Under the pieces are notes generated by a model. That model worked only from the letters and a program-made list of their open reading frames with translations, had not been told where the DNA came from and did no database searches. A stretch of 64,000 nt of DNA. Origin: Kingdonia uniflora. Its lineage: Eukaryota > Streptophyta > Magnoliopsida > Ranunculales > Circaeasteraceae. Location: NCBI GenBank assembly GCA_014058105.1, contig JACGCM010001684.1, positions 62,001 to 126,000 on the forward strand. The letters run 5' to 3'. Every line of letters begins with the position of its first letter. Position 1 is the first letter of the stretch. Shown here one piece after another: positions 54,620-64,000 of this stretch. A program made the translations under genes and the position numbers.

Positions 54620-56930
54620 TTTTTGTAATTGCTATACAGCAAATCTGTCTGAAGTATCTAAGATAGTAGAGATAGTATTTTCACAAGCTCGGGAGAGCTT
54701 CTAACTACCTCTGATCTCATAAATACTATTATTGTGTTTAAATCGGAGTGCTTGATGATAGGTGGAAGTGATTGCCTCCATGTTATCTATCCAGCAGCGG
54801 CCCATAATCCTGAGATAACGAGATTTGGCATTGATGGCATAGAAAACGATGTCGATAGTGGTTGGTCCTGCGACAATAGGTAAGATGATCTTGCCTACTG
54901 GTTCTTCCCTGGAACCATTTAACCCACTGATATCGGTGCCATTCTAAATAACTTGGTTGGTCAAACCCATCTGATCGATCATACTCTGAAAAATAATCTC
55001 AATACCGCTTCCCGTATTGATTATCATTGTGTGCATGACAAACTTCTTCATCTTGAGTATTATGACTAATGCATCGTGATGTGGAAACTTGACATGGCTA
55101 GTATCGCAATCTTCGAAGGAGATCTAGAGTCGGTGATTACTTGACTCGGGAAGAAGTTTGGCTTCTTTGTCTTGAGCTGTGAGATTACAGCATTTTGATA
55201 GTCTCCTGCATTTTGATCTATTATAATTGGTGATCTGATTGATTTTGATCATGTTGTTGAGGTGCATATAGTAGAGATGTTTCTCCTCAGCTTGATCATT
55301 GACTTGAATAACTTCGAACTGCTTCTTATAGCTGCCATCTTTGTATGACTTCAGATCGACAATATATTCGAGCATTCGTCCCTCTTTAAAAATGTACTCG
55401 AGCAACCACTGTAGAGCATAGAAATTATTAGTAGTATGATGATTTACCTTATGATATAGGCAATATGGTCGATTATCGATTGGTTCCAGCGGTTGAGAGA
55501 CGCAGTAGAGTGGATCCTTTAATAGCAGTGGAAAAATTATAGAGGCTCGGACGTTTAGTTTTGGGAGGATGGGTTTGTTTGGTGGACTGCCTTTCCTAGG
55601 GTAACCAACGTTGCCCTTGGTACGCTTCCTATCTCTCTGTTCCTTCTTGGGTTTACTGGCTCGATTTGTAGATGGGACTTTGGTGGAAATGACAGATTTA
55701 GCAGATTTTTGTCGCTTGGACATCATCCTCTCTAGGTCAACGTAACTGTTGACTTTGGTGATCATCTCTTCCAAGGTCACATGTTAATTAAGGAAGAGGA
55801 TTTTTTTGGTCTTGCAGTCGAGCCAGAGAGCATTGGTGAAAGTAGTAACAGCCGTTTTCTGTTTGAGGTCATCTACTTTTCGCGCAAGCTTTAAGAATTT
55901 CTTCAAGAAATCTTTGAGCTTCTTACCATGCGACTGTTTAAGATCGATAAGAGAATACAAGTTCTCCTCTTTGTCCCTATTGTGAGCATACGTCTTGATG
56001 AACTACTTTTGCAGCTGATCAAATGTGTAGATGGAGTCCTCAGGGAGATAATGGAACCATCGGAGTGGTTCCTCCTGCAGACTTGTGGCAAACAAACGGC
56101 AGAGGATGTGGTTGAGATTGGAGTACAAACCCAATGAATTATGGTATTGTTGAATGTGCTCCTTTAGGTCAGTACCTTTATATTTGTAAATTTTGGGAGT
56201 ATGGAAACCTTTCGGTATCTCCATATCGAATAGTTCCTTGGAAATCGGACTTCCTTGTAACTTTGTGGTATCGCTGGTTGTACCTAGAACCTGCGCTTCA
56301 ATCAACTCCTTAATCCGTTGGTCCATATGTTCTTTTGTGACGTAATGACATGTTGGTTGAATTGCTTGACCAGCTGGCTGTGGATGATAAGTGCCCGTAC
56401 CTTCACTCAGGCGATCTCATACTGGAACTTGATGTTGAGGTACTGCTCTTCCTCCTGGCAGGTAGAAATTCAGTGACCTCGACTGACTTTGGACTGAACT
56501 TCACCCCCCAAATGCATAGAGGGTTATGGATCGCGTTATAGATTCCTGGAAATAGCTTTACTAGCGACTCCCCGAGGTCCCAATCTTTCCCTTGCAGTGA
56601 TGCGAGAACTTAGAAACTGATCGTGAACTCTGGCTGGAGGAGCCTATTGTGTATTTTGCAAACCCTCTAGGGCAGTCTGTATTATTGTTATCTGATCTTC
56701 ATATCGTTTGAGCGCTTCCAAACGAGCTTTTCATTCTTAATCGAGCTCTTTTTCCTGGAGCTCCCGATCCTTTGTTAACTGAAGTTCGAGTTTGGTACGT
56801 TTCTCTGTCTCGGCGTTGAGATTAGCCTGTAACTCTGTGACCTGCCCCAGCTCCTTAGAAACTTTGAGCTGAGTTCTTGCAACTGGTCGTCTGGACGTAA
56901 CTATGATTGAAAGTTGTAGTGAAAGACTGC
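54620..56930 (-). pseudogene. gag and protease of element D
   Basis: The gag core has FDMEIPKGFHTPKIYKYKGT, DLKEHIQQYHNSLGLYSNLN, HILCRLFATSLQEEPLRWFH and YLPEDSIYTFDQLQK (56,003-56,326). Then come VTLEEMITKVNSYVDLERMM and the basic tail and YHKVNHHTTNN motif in the 218-codon frame 55,124-55,780. The protease part (54,620-55,080) has the site region NTGSGIEIIF, with Asn in place of the catalytic Asp. The N-terminal charged stretch lies at 56,430-56,900. Confidence 0.7.
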
Positions 56931-56959
56931 CTTAGGATATCGGGAAAATGCAATCTTTC

Positions 56960-56975
56960 CCACAAACGGCGCAAA
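56960..56975 (-). other. Primer-binding site of element D (decayed)
   Basis: The minus-strand sequence GCGCCGTTTGTGGGAAAG follows the LTR end after a few T residues. Compared with elements B and C, the leading TGG is altered. Confidence 0.5.
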
Positions 56976-56976
56976 A

Positions 56977-57595
56977 GGTAATGGCCAAATTCCGTAAGCT
57001 CAAAATGGCTTAGAATTTGCTATCACACCAATGAACCTGTAATAATATTCTAACGAAAAGTAAAAAATGAAGCAGGTGATTTTAGCGTGAAAAACCTCTT
57101 AATAGGTAAAAAACCATGACCTCGTGTGAAGAATTTTTGTGAAAGTATCTTTATTGCTTGAGGTGAATATCTTATTACAAGTGATCTCTATAAATAGAAA
57201 TGCTTGAATCTTGTAACTAAGAATTTTAATGGTTATCGAGAATCTAGAATAAGTAGTGTCTACGTGATCCCTTATGTAATTTTTCTGGTCCATGTCTCTT
57301 CTGAAACTTTTTCTTTATATAGGTCTTCTCTGCAGCTCTTCATCGTGTTGGAGCACATTCTCTGAGCAATGTGGTTAGTGGCGGTTGACTGAGTAACTAA
57401 CGAGTTCGTAGGAGACAGGTATCTTTGACTGGATAAGGTTTTTTCGTTTAAGTTCGGCCTACGTTCTTGACCAGTTCGTGGGGTAGGTCCGAATGTTGAC
57501 TTGGGAAATGTGTTAAAAATGCGTGAGCTTGAGATGGAGGTAATTCAAACTAGGTGAGCTCGACTTTCGGTGAGATCGAGGGATAGGTCCATACA
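56977..57595 (-). repeat. 5' LTR of element D
   Basis: About 619 bp, starting TGTATGGACC and ending GGCCATTACC on the minus strand; the terminal CA is mutated to CC. A minus-strand CTATATAAAG box lies at about 57,313-57,322. It aligns with the LTRs of A and B. Confidence 0.75.
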
Positions 57596-58735
57596 GTTAT
57601 AGTCCAAAGTTAGCACATTAAATATATTGTCATCCTTGAATATAGTTGACGATTATTGCCAACTACAAGTGTATTTGACAATTTATGCTAAAGGATATCT
57701 ATCAAGGAATTTATAGCTAAGTCATGTGTATGCCGAATTTATGTGAATATGTATTCTTAAATCCATGATCATCAGGTGGTACGCCAAATATATTCATAAC
57801 ACCACAAGGCTTTCAAGTTCATTTATACTTCTACTTGTAAATTCCTTTTCACCAAATATTCATAATGTGTCTCTAATATTACCTTATACTACAGCAAACA
57901 AAACTAACTGGTTACAAAAAGATAAAATTGAACCTTGAGAATGACAATGATGAATGGGTGTGCACTTTTATGAATCAACCTTATAGTTTGTCTCTAAATT
58001 ATGTTATTTAAAATTATAATTGTGCTTCGTGAATTATACTAGGAGTGCAAAAAATATGGCATCATCCATTCAAAAAGGCTATTGATACTGGAGACTTTGA
58101 ATATACATAAGACCCAACATGGGAGGAACTAAGTCTCCAATTCACAAAATTTTTAACTATTGCTCAAGAGAGATCAAAAGAAGAATATCAAGATGTTATG
58201 AGAAGATGGTAAGCTCTATCTCATTTTTACTCTATCTTTAATTTTGATAATTATTCTCAAGCTAATCCTTGTATAGTCTTTCATCATCTTCATTCCTTGG
58301 TATAAATCTCTAGATACAATTAATGTAAAGAACTTGCTTGGATGATCTAGGAAACTGTTGGAGATTGTTTAACTTCATTTCCCATTAATTTGGGGGCTTC
58401 TCTGTTTATTAACTTTAGCAGCTCTAACTATCTGAAACTAAGGAAATGCAAATAATCATCAATAAACAATAAATCGGAATCGATAAAACGATACTTTTTG
58501 GTATATTCATCTTACGTATTTCTACATCTATCACAGTCCCTACATTTTGAGATAAAAAATTTGTAGTATTTAAGATACGTTATCACAGAAGGTGCTTCTG
58601 GCTAGTTACTTCTTGTTCTAGCATAGATTATGTACATACTAACTTCTATTTTCCCAAACAATAATTTCAATTGTGGGTAGCTCTGTTTATCATGGGTGCC
58701 AAAGACTCCTCATGTTTTCTTTTTCTTTACAACTA
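57596..58735. other. Gene-free stretch between element D and the FRS gene
   Basis: No gene is recognised. Around 57,640-57,680 the motif TTGACGATTATTGCCAACTA resembles the repeats at 62,480-62,800, so a related small element may be present. A short readable run (KKAIDTGDFEYT, WEELSLQFTKFLTIAQERSK, YQDVMRRW, about 58,060-58,210) might be a decayed transposon piece; I cannot place it. Confidence 0.3.
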
Positions 58736-59076
58736 CTACCTCCATTCCCCCTCCCCCTTCCATCCACCACCTCTTTTGTGACCATTTTTTGTATGGCCTT
58801 TGGTTTGTACCATAAGAGGATCCACAATGGGAGCTGAAGACATCACTCTTTTGGTTAATAAAGTTGACATTACTAGCTCGGAAGCTTCCATTTTAGTTAG
58901 GGATGCATCGCGTGAATCTTGATATGACTCAAGCTCGTCTAGCTTTGAAATGGCATATTCGAAGTTTACTTTAGTCTTTGATGCCATCTCAAATAATTTT
59001 GCAGCTCGAAGTGATAGGTGGTTATGGTGCCTCAAGTTCTCTACATCTAAGAAACTCTCATCATACGATCACGAAT

Positions 59077-61844
59077 TGTAATAACCCATATTTTCGTTAT
59101 TATGGCGTATTCATTTTGGTCATCATATCATAATCATTTTGTGTCATCACATCATTTTATTTTGTTTAATAATGTTAGGCTTATTATTAGATCACATGCA
59201 TGTTATATAGTCATTCGTCACACACATTTTAAGTAGGACTCCAACTAAGGTTTAGTAGGGTTGTTGTAGAATATCACTTACGCTTTTGAAACCCATATAT
59301 TCTGGTAACTGTTAGAGATTATTTAGGAGTATATAGGAGTGACTAGAGAGGAAAGGATAGAGTCGTCAGGTGAGGGTTGTTTTTGAAGAGAGTGTTACGG
59401 TAAAGAAAGAGAGAAGGAAACGGTAGTAGAGATAGAGTTACTTTATCTTTTGTTCACCATTAAAGCTCACACTCTATTTATGTTTACATCTCTTCCTTCA
59501 CCAACACCACCTGCTTACTTCATCAACCTTTTATACAATCCTCTAGGTTATAGTATAAATCTCCTCCTCACCATTAAAGCTCACATGTTACCCTCATAAA
59601 CGCCGTCATTAAATCGTGTCTCCATTTATTACCACCAACTAGTTTAATGTGCCTGCTTGGAAGATCATCATGCTTACCTCATTTGACTTCTTCTTGGCAT
59701 TAAAGTTCACCTATCTTCCTAGGATATATTCAGGTACTTTATTTGTTTACGGGTATCAGGCAGGTATCTATCTATTTTGGCTCATACATATTCAAAGCTT
59801 GGTGTTATCTAGGGTTTATGGTGGATTAAAGAACAATCTAAGGACAGGTGGTGTTCATTGATTTTGGGAGTTAAATATCAAAATTAGGAAAAACTTCTTT
59901 TGTTAAGATTGATCTCTTGAGTAGTCCTGGACACATTAGTTTCTATTAGAGGTTTATCTTTAGCTGATTTCAGGGTTTGAATTCCAAGATTCTGATTTTG
60001 TGCTAGTTGTGCTACACACAAAAGATATCAGGTATTTGCTTGGTTAGTAGTTTAGTGGGAAATCTTATATATAGTATTTTGGTTCAGTGTAGTTATAGTC
60101 AGGTTAGTATGGTACAACTAGACTATTCTTCGTTGTTTGTAATAGTGATATAGTCCTGAAGAGTTACTTGTAAGTAGTTGTTCTTGATTGGTTAGTTTAT
60201 TCTATGATATACCATTATTGGAGCATTGATTTATTTGCATGGATTGATTCATCTTTGAACATTATATCAGGCGAGTTCTCCCTTCATGTTAAATCCATTT
60301 ACTAGTTTAGTTTATCTTAGTTAAGAGTGATGTTCCTAAATAGACATGTACATGATCTAGTTTATATATTAGATATGTGTTCCATTTGTAAAATTTGATA
60401 GATACTATGTTAGATAGGTACAAAACTACTCTTTAACTTTGTACAACCTCTGGGTGATATGTGGCTTGGCCACTAATTGACTTGATTGTTTCTAGATATT
60501 GAGAATTGGTTAGAAGCTATTATACTTGTTCTCGTGGCTTTGTCCTTGAGTACTAATGGCGTAGTTACTTCTAACTTATTCCAAGTAGTCGTTCATTACA
60601 GTCTGTCGTATTCTTAGACTCTTAAAGTTAGTGATTCATATTCGTCGTTTAGAAAGTCATCCATAACTGGTGTTCTTATGGCTTTGTCCTTGAATACTGA
60701 GTTCGTCTTTTAAAGACTAATGTTATTTAGATTTTTTAACTAGTGAGTCACTCTCTATCTACATTAGGATTGTTTACTACTCATTCAGACAAGTGGTTTA
60801 TCCTGTGTGTACTAGCCATGTTAGTAGCAGTTGCATATTGATCTTATAGATCTACTTGTATTAGAAGGTCTTCGGGAAATTCTTTTAAAACTTAATAAGG
60901 TCGGATACATGAACCAACTCCAAATCAGCTATCCCCCAATAGGTTACTAGGATTCCAAGCTCGGGTTAAAATAGCAGCGAGTTTGAGCAGGTTACTATCA
61001 TTCCTATTGTACCCATCCTGGAGTATAAGATGGTATGAACCAGTTCTCTTTGGTACCCATCTTATCCTCCATGAGGTTAAAATTCTTTGAAATTAAAATA
61101 GAGTGAGGACAACTAGGCTCCTTGGGTTGAAACACCCATAACATTTTGATCAAGTAAAATATCATTAGCTTAGTCGAGCTTAACGAAAATTGAGCCCCTT
61201 GTATCCATTAAATATCATCCTATTCTAGCGATTGATCCACCAAATAATTATAAGATCGGGTTTATTGGTCTAACATCATTAATCATCCAGCATTAGGGCA
61301 TTATTAGAATTGTATCATATTCTCATTTTTAATTCATTTTTACTTAGTAATACCGTACGATAAACATAACTCATCACACTCATCATTACCTTTTCATTCT
61401 AACATCAGTTTTATTAGTGTAGTTATTTAGCTTCATTCGGTTATAGTGGGTTATGGTTACTCACTCTCACATTTTAAAAACATTTCAAGGACAGAGTAGT
61501 TGTGTGGAGTTGCAAAGAGCTACAACTAGGATTGGACCTTAGTTCTTGTTACTGCTGTTATTCCATACTTATTTATTTAATTATTTGAGAAATCAGACTC
61601 CATTGAACTCCTATCATTCTTTGTTATTCAGCGATTTTGAGATATCTTATTCTATTTCAAATTTGATATTTATACTTCGCTTCCGATATAATTTATCCTT
61701 TTATAACTCTGATGAATTGCTATAGTGAATGAATGAGCTATTTCCTATTAGCATGGATATTTGCAGGGGAAAATCTTTGGATTCTTCGACCTCCCAAATG
61801 GCATTAGTTAAGTAGGTTTTAATTGTTGAAATTTGGGCATACCA
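59077..61844 (+). mobile_element. Solo LTR of a chromovirus-type gypsy element
   Basis: 2,768 bp beginning TGTAATAACCCATATTTTCG and ending TTTGGGCATACCA. The 5-bp target duplication CGAAT is perfect (59,072-59,076 and 61,845-61,849). It aligns in the same direction with E2 (48,704-50,078) over its 3' half. There is no primer site, coding region or second LTR, so it is a solo LTR left by recombination between two LTRs. It separates the SWIM zinc finger of the FRS gene from its C-terminus. CACCATTAAAGCTCAC is repeated within it (about 59,456 and 59,569). Confidence 0.85.
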
Positions 61845-62479
61845 CGAATATTTGTTTGTACCCATCTTCCACCGATGTATAATGAATGCATCTAAAATTT
61901 GGAGGATATCATATTTTGAGAAAATCTTGAAGAGATGACAACATGGTAGCCCTACGTACTCAAACAACTTGCATCCACAATGGCCTGTTAGGTTAAATAA
62001 TTTTATCATCAATTCAAAATATTTTAAGTGGACCACTATATGACCTCACAAGTATTTCTTAAAGGTTGGCATCTACACGCTTTTCTATTGCTATGAAGCG
62101 CACAATTTGATTGAATTGATCTTCAACTTTGTGGAACATCTGCCTTGTATAAATCTTCGTTGCGTGTTTCAGTAAAGCTCAATGAGGTTCAACTTGTCAA
62201 CATTTATGTTCAGATTGGAAGTTTGTGCTTCTTCATAAGCTCATTCCACCTTGTATTGAAATTCGCTAGATCATATGAGTTGTACATAATTGAATCAATA
62301 TCAGTCTTAAATGTAGAGGGATCTCGATAAACATGCCCAACTTTTTTGGGGAACGTGTGATGTGCCATTGGCAAAGCCTATGTTTGGTGTTTGGGAAGAC
62401 CTGAAACAAAAGGCAGATGTTACTTGCAAACAACAAAAAAGCTAGTTTAGGTATACTCAAATATTGTTGATTACGCAAC

Positions 62480-62810
62480 TGATCAATAATTTATACTGAA
62501 TTAATTGTCAATAACTACGTACAGTCGACAATCATTACCATATTTTACAATGATTTGGGTTTTTTGGTCAATGAAATTAATTGACGATAGCTGCAAGTGA
62601 CCAATAACATATAGTCGATGAAATGGGGTATCGAAATTTTTTATGAAATTAATTGTCGGCAATTACGTACATTCGATAATTAGTACCATGTTTTACACCG
62701 ATTTAGCTGTTTAGGTCAATGAAGTATAAAGTGTCAACATATACAAGTGATCAGCAATAAATAGTCGATAAAATGGTTATCGATAATTTATTGCACTACA
62801 ACATCTTAAT
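62480..62810. repeat. Tandem repeats within an intron of the FRS gene
   Basis: Two to three diverged copies of a unit of roughly 130 bases. Each has AATTAATTGTC-(A/G)-CAA or ATTGACGATAG, TACGTAC-(A/T)-TCGA, ACCATRTTTTAC, GGTCAATGAA, CAAGTGA-CA and ATAGTCGATRAAATGG. Motifs occur in both orientations, as in sub-terminal regions of DNA transposons, and CACTACAAC follows at 62,793. The block sits between the MULE-domain and VFPNTKHRL parts of the FRS gene, consistent with a small element inserted in an intron. Confidence 0.5.
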
Positions 62811-64000
62811 TTTAAGACTAACCTTAGAAATGGTTACTCCCATTGTAGCATCTTGTCTAATGATAATAGTCGTGGGGGTATTTATTTCTAATCACCTTTA
62901 GCCAGGTATGGAATAACCAAGTAAATGTGGACTCCTGCTCCTTCCGTAACAACACAGATCCAAGTTGGACTGTTTAGAAGTGGATGTTTATCCCGAAGAA
63001 TGGAGTGAATGGCATCTTGTAAATGTTGGTCTGATATGTGGTGTCAAACTTGACCACATCCCCAAAAGCCCCATATTCCATTCTTGACCATCCATCTATC
63101 CAAAAGAAGTTAAGAGTTTTGTCATCTTTATCTAGCTGAATGTCAAAACTAAACATAGGATCTTCGACTTGTTTCTTCTTGAACCACTCTAATACTACCT
63201 GCGCATCACCACGTGATAGACATTCCTTGTTAACTTTGGCTTTATGGTTGTAACAGTCACGTTTTCTGAAGGTCTAGTCTAGGAAAATAATAAGTACCTT
63301 GCTCACTGAAATATTGTAGAGTTCAAAAGTTTTTGTCAATATTTTTTGCATCTTCAGCAAAGAAACAATTAATTTTCATATGATGGTGGTTTTGATGAGA
63401 GACAAGCTTGTGATTATGCACATATGAGAAACTAGTAACAACAAATTTACTTAGTTTTTCTTTCCAATTGATATTCAATGTAGCTTTTCACCCACATTTC
63501 TCTGATGAACACTTGTTCCCTTCTTATTCACTTGTATCTGGATTGGTTGATTTGTTCTTCTTGGATAAACCATTGCTTAAACCACAAAATTGTACTCTTC
63601 CTATCTCATCGGACCTCTTTCTCTTTGTAGAATTGTACTTCATTGTGGAGAACCCATCCTTCCTTTCATATCGTTCATAGTACATACATTCGGCATCCAT
63701 TATCTTAAAATGTTGCCCTTCATATGGGAGCTTCACAAGTAAAGGATGAATAGCACAATTAGGTGTTTTAAACCACCCCCTATACGTTCATTTGCAGCCC
63801 TTGGTAGTGATTCATCTACAATTACTTTTGACCAATTTGTATCTACCACATCTTCCATCTTATTAGCCTGCCATTTAGTATAAATTATTGCATACAATAA
63901 ATCAAAGACAATCAGATAATTAAAGGTCATATGGAATGGAAATTGCAAGGTAAGCATAAAAGCAGTAAAAAAACACTAGATTTTCATATCAAGAACTTTG

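Larger units (their letters stand above)
51475..57595 (-). mobile_element. Tat-lineage Ty3/gypsy element D, 3'-truncated
   Basis: Minus-strand order from the right: LTR 56,977-57,595, primer site, gag, protease, RT, RNase H, second RNase H, integrase to about 51,475. Integrase homology ends just before the MITE and no 3' LTR is seen. It is the same family as A-C. Confidence 0.8.
58736..63858 (-). pseudogene. FAR1-related (FRS) gene, decayed and split by a solo LTR
   Basis: FRS proteins are MULE-derived nuclear transcription factors. In minus-strand order: MEDVVDTNWSKVIVDESLPR from the ATG at 63,858; the FAR1 zinc domain (YEGQHFKIMDAECMYYERYE, RKDGFSTMKYNSTKRKRSDE, about 63,560-63,730); MULE transposase domain MFSFDIQLDKDDKTLNFFWI, DGWSRMEYGAFGDVVKFDTT, YQTNIYKMPFTPFFGINIHF (62,974-63,156); VFPNTKHRLCQWHITRSPKK (about 62,340-62,400); SWIM zinc finger CGCKLFEYVGLPCCH (61,940-61,990) followed by DAFIIHRWKMGTNK; and, beyond the LTR insertion, the C-terminal DPLMVQTKGHTKNGHKRGG (58,736-59,035). 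Frameshifts and stops occur near 63,737, 63,523 and 62,972 and at several other points. A Jittery-type MULE transposon is the alternative identity, but no terminal inverted repeats were found. Confidence 0.8.

Noticed and set aside
62793..62801. CACTACAAC as the left end of a second CACTA element
   Set aside because: Repeats lie on its outer side rather than inside, no right terminus was found, and FRS coding sequence follows shortly after.

Overview
This window is a nuclear segment from a flowering plant. Spliced fragments of plant-type genes (AGO4-like Argonaute, methionine S-methyltransferase, MSL10-like channel, FAR1-related protein) and the mix of CACTA, Ty3/gypsy Tat, chromovirus-type and Helitron elements point to an angiosperm, probably a eudicot; I cannot name the species. 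It is AT-rich and nearly all transposon or transposon debris. I see no intact, obviously functional host gene, no tRNA or rRNA and no CRISPR array.

Layout. 1-4.8 kb: repeats plus a multi-exon minus-strand gene fragment I do not recognise (about 1.79-3.23 kb). 4.8-10.7 kb: a decayed CACTA (En/Spm) transposon with a TNPD/Tnp2 transposase gene followed by a TNPA-like gene, both on the + strand. 10.9-16.56 kb: a SNF2/RAD54-like exon, at least thirteen exons of an AGO4-like gene and one unknown exon. These lie between the transposase genes and a CACTA-type terminus (TAGTG at 16,558-16,562) preceded by sub-terminal ACGTCA-type repeats, so they look like host sequence carried inside the transposon. 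16.6-17.3 kb: an MSL10-like channel pseudogene directly outside that terminus. 17.35-19.93 kb: a 5' gypsy fragment (LTR, primer site, gag, protease, start of RT). 20.1-22.5 kb: methionine S-methyltransferase exons in circularly permuted order. 22.6-27.3 kb: mostly unassigned, with a gag fragment on the minus strand.

27.35-57.6 kb: four Tat-lineage gypsy elements (A -, B +, C -, D -), all with the extra RNase H between RT/RNase H and integrase, and all with a 5' LTR but no visible 3' LTR. A and B point away from each other around a Helitron Rep fragment (33.5-35.0 kb). C sits between two inverted partial LTRs of an unrelated gypsy family. A short LTR/gag piece (F) and an hAT-like MITE lie between C and D. 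58.7-63.9 kb: a decayed FAR1-related (FRS) gene on the minus strand, split by a 2.77-kb solo LTR with a perfect 5-bp target duplication (CGAAT).

The most interesting feature is the CACTA element carrying Argonaute-family sequence, because AGO4-clade proteins act in the RNA-directed DNA methylation that silences such transposons. Gene fragment carriage by CACTA elements is known; this cargo, with its in-frame loss of the MID region, deserves a check. Coordinates of exons and element edges were read by eye and can be off by a few bases; coordinates given with 'about' are looser.
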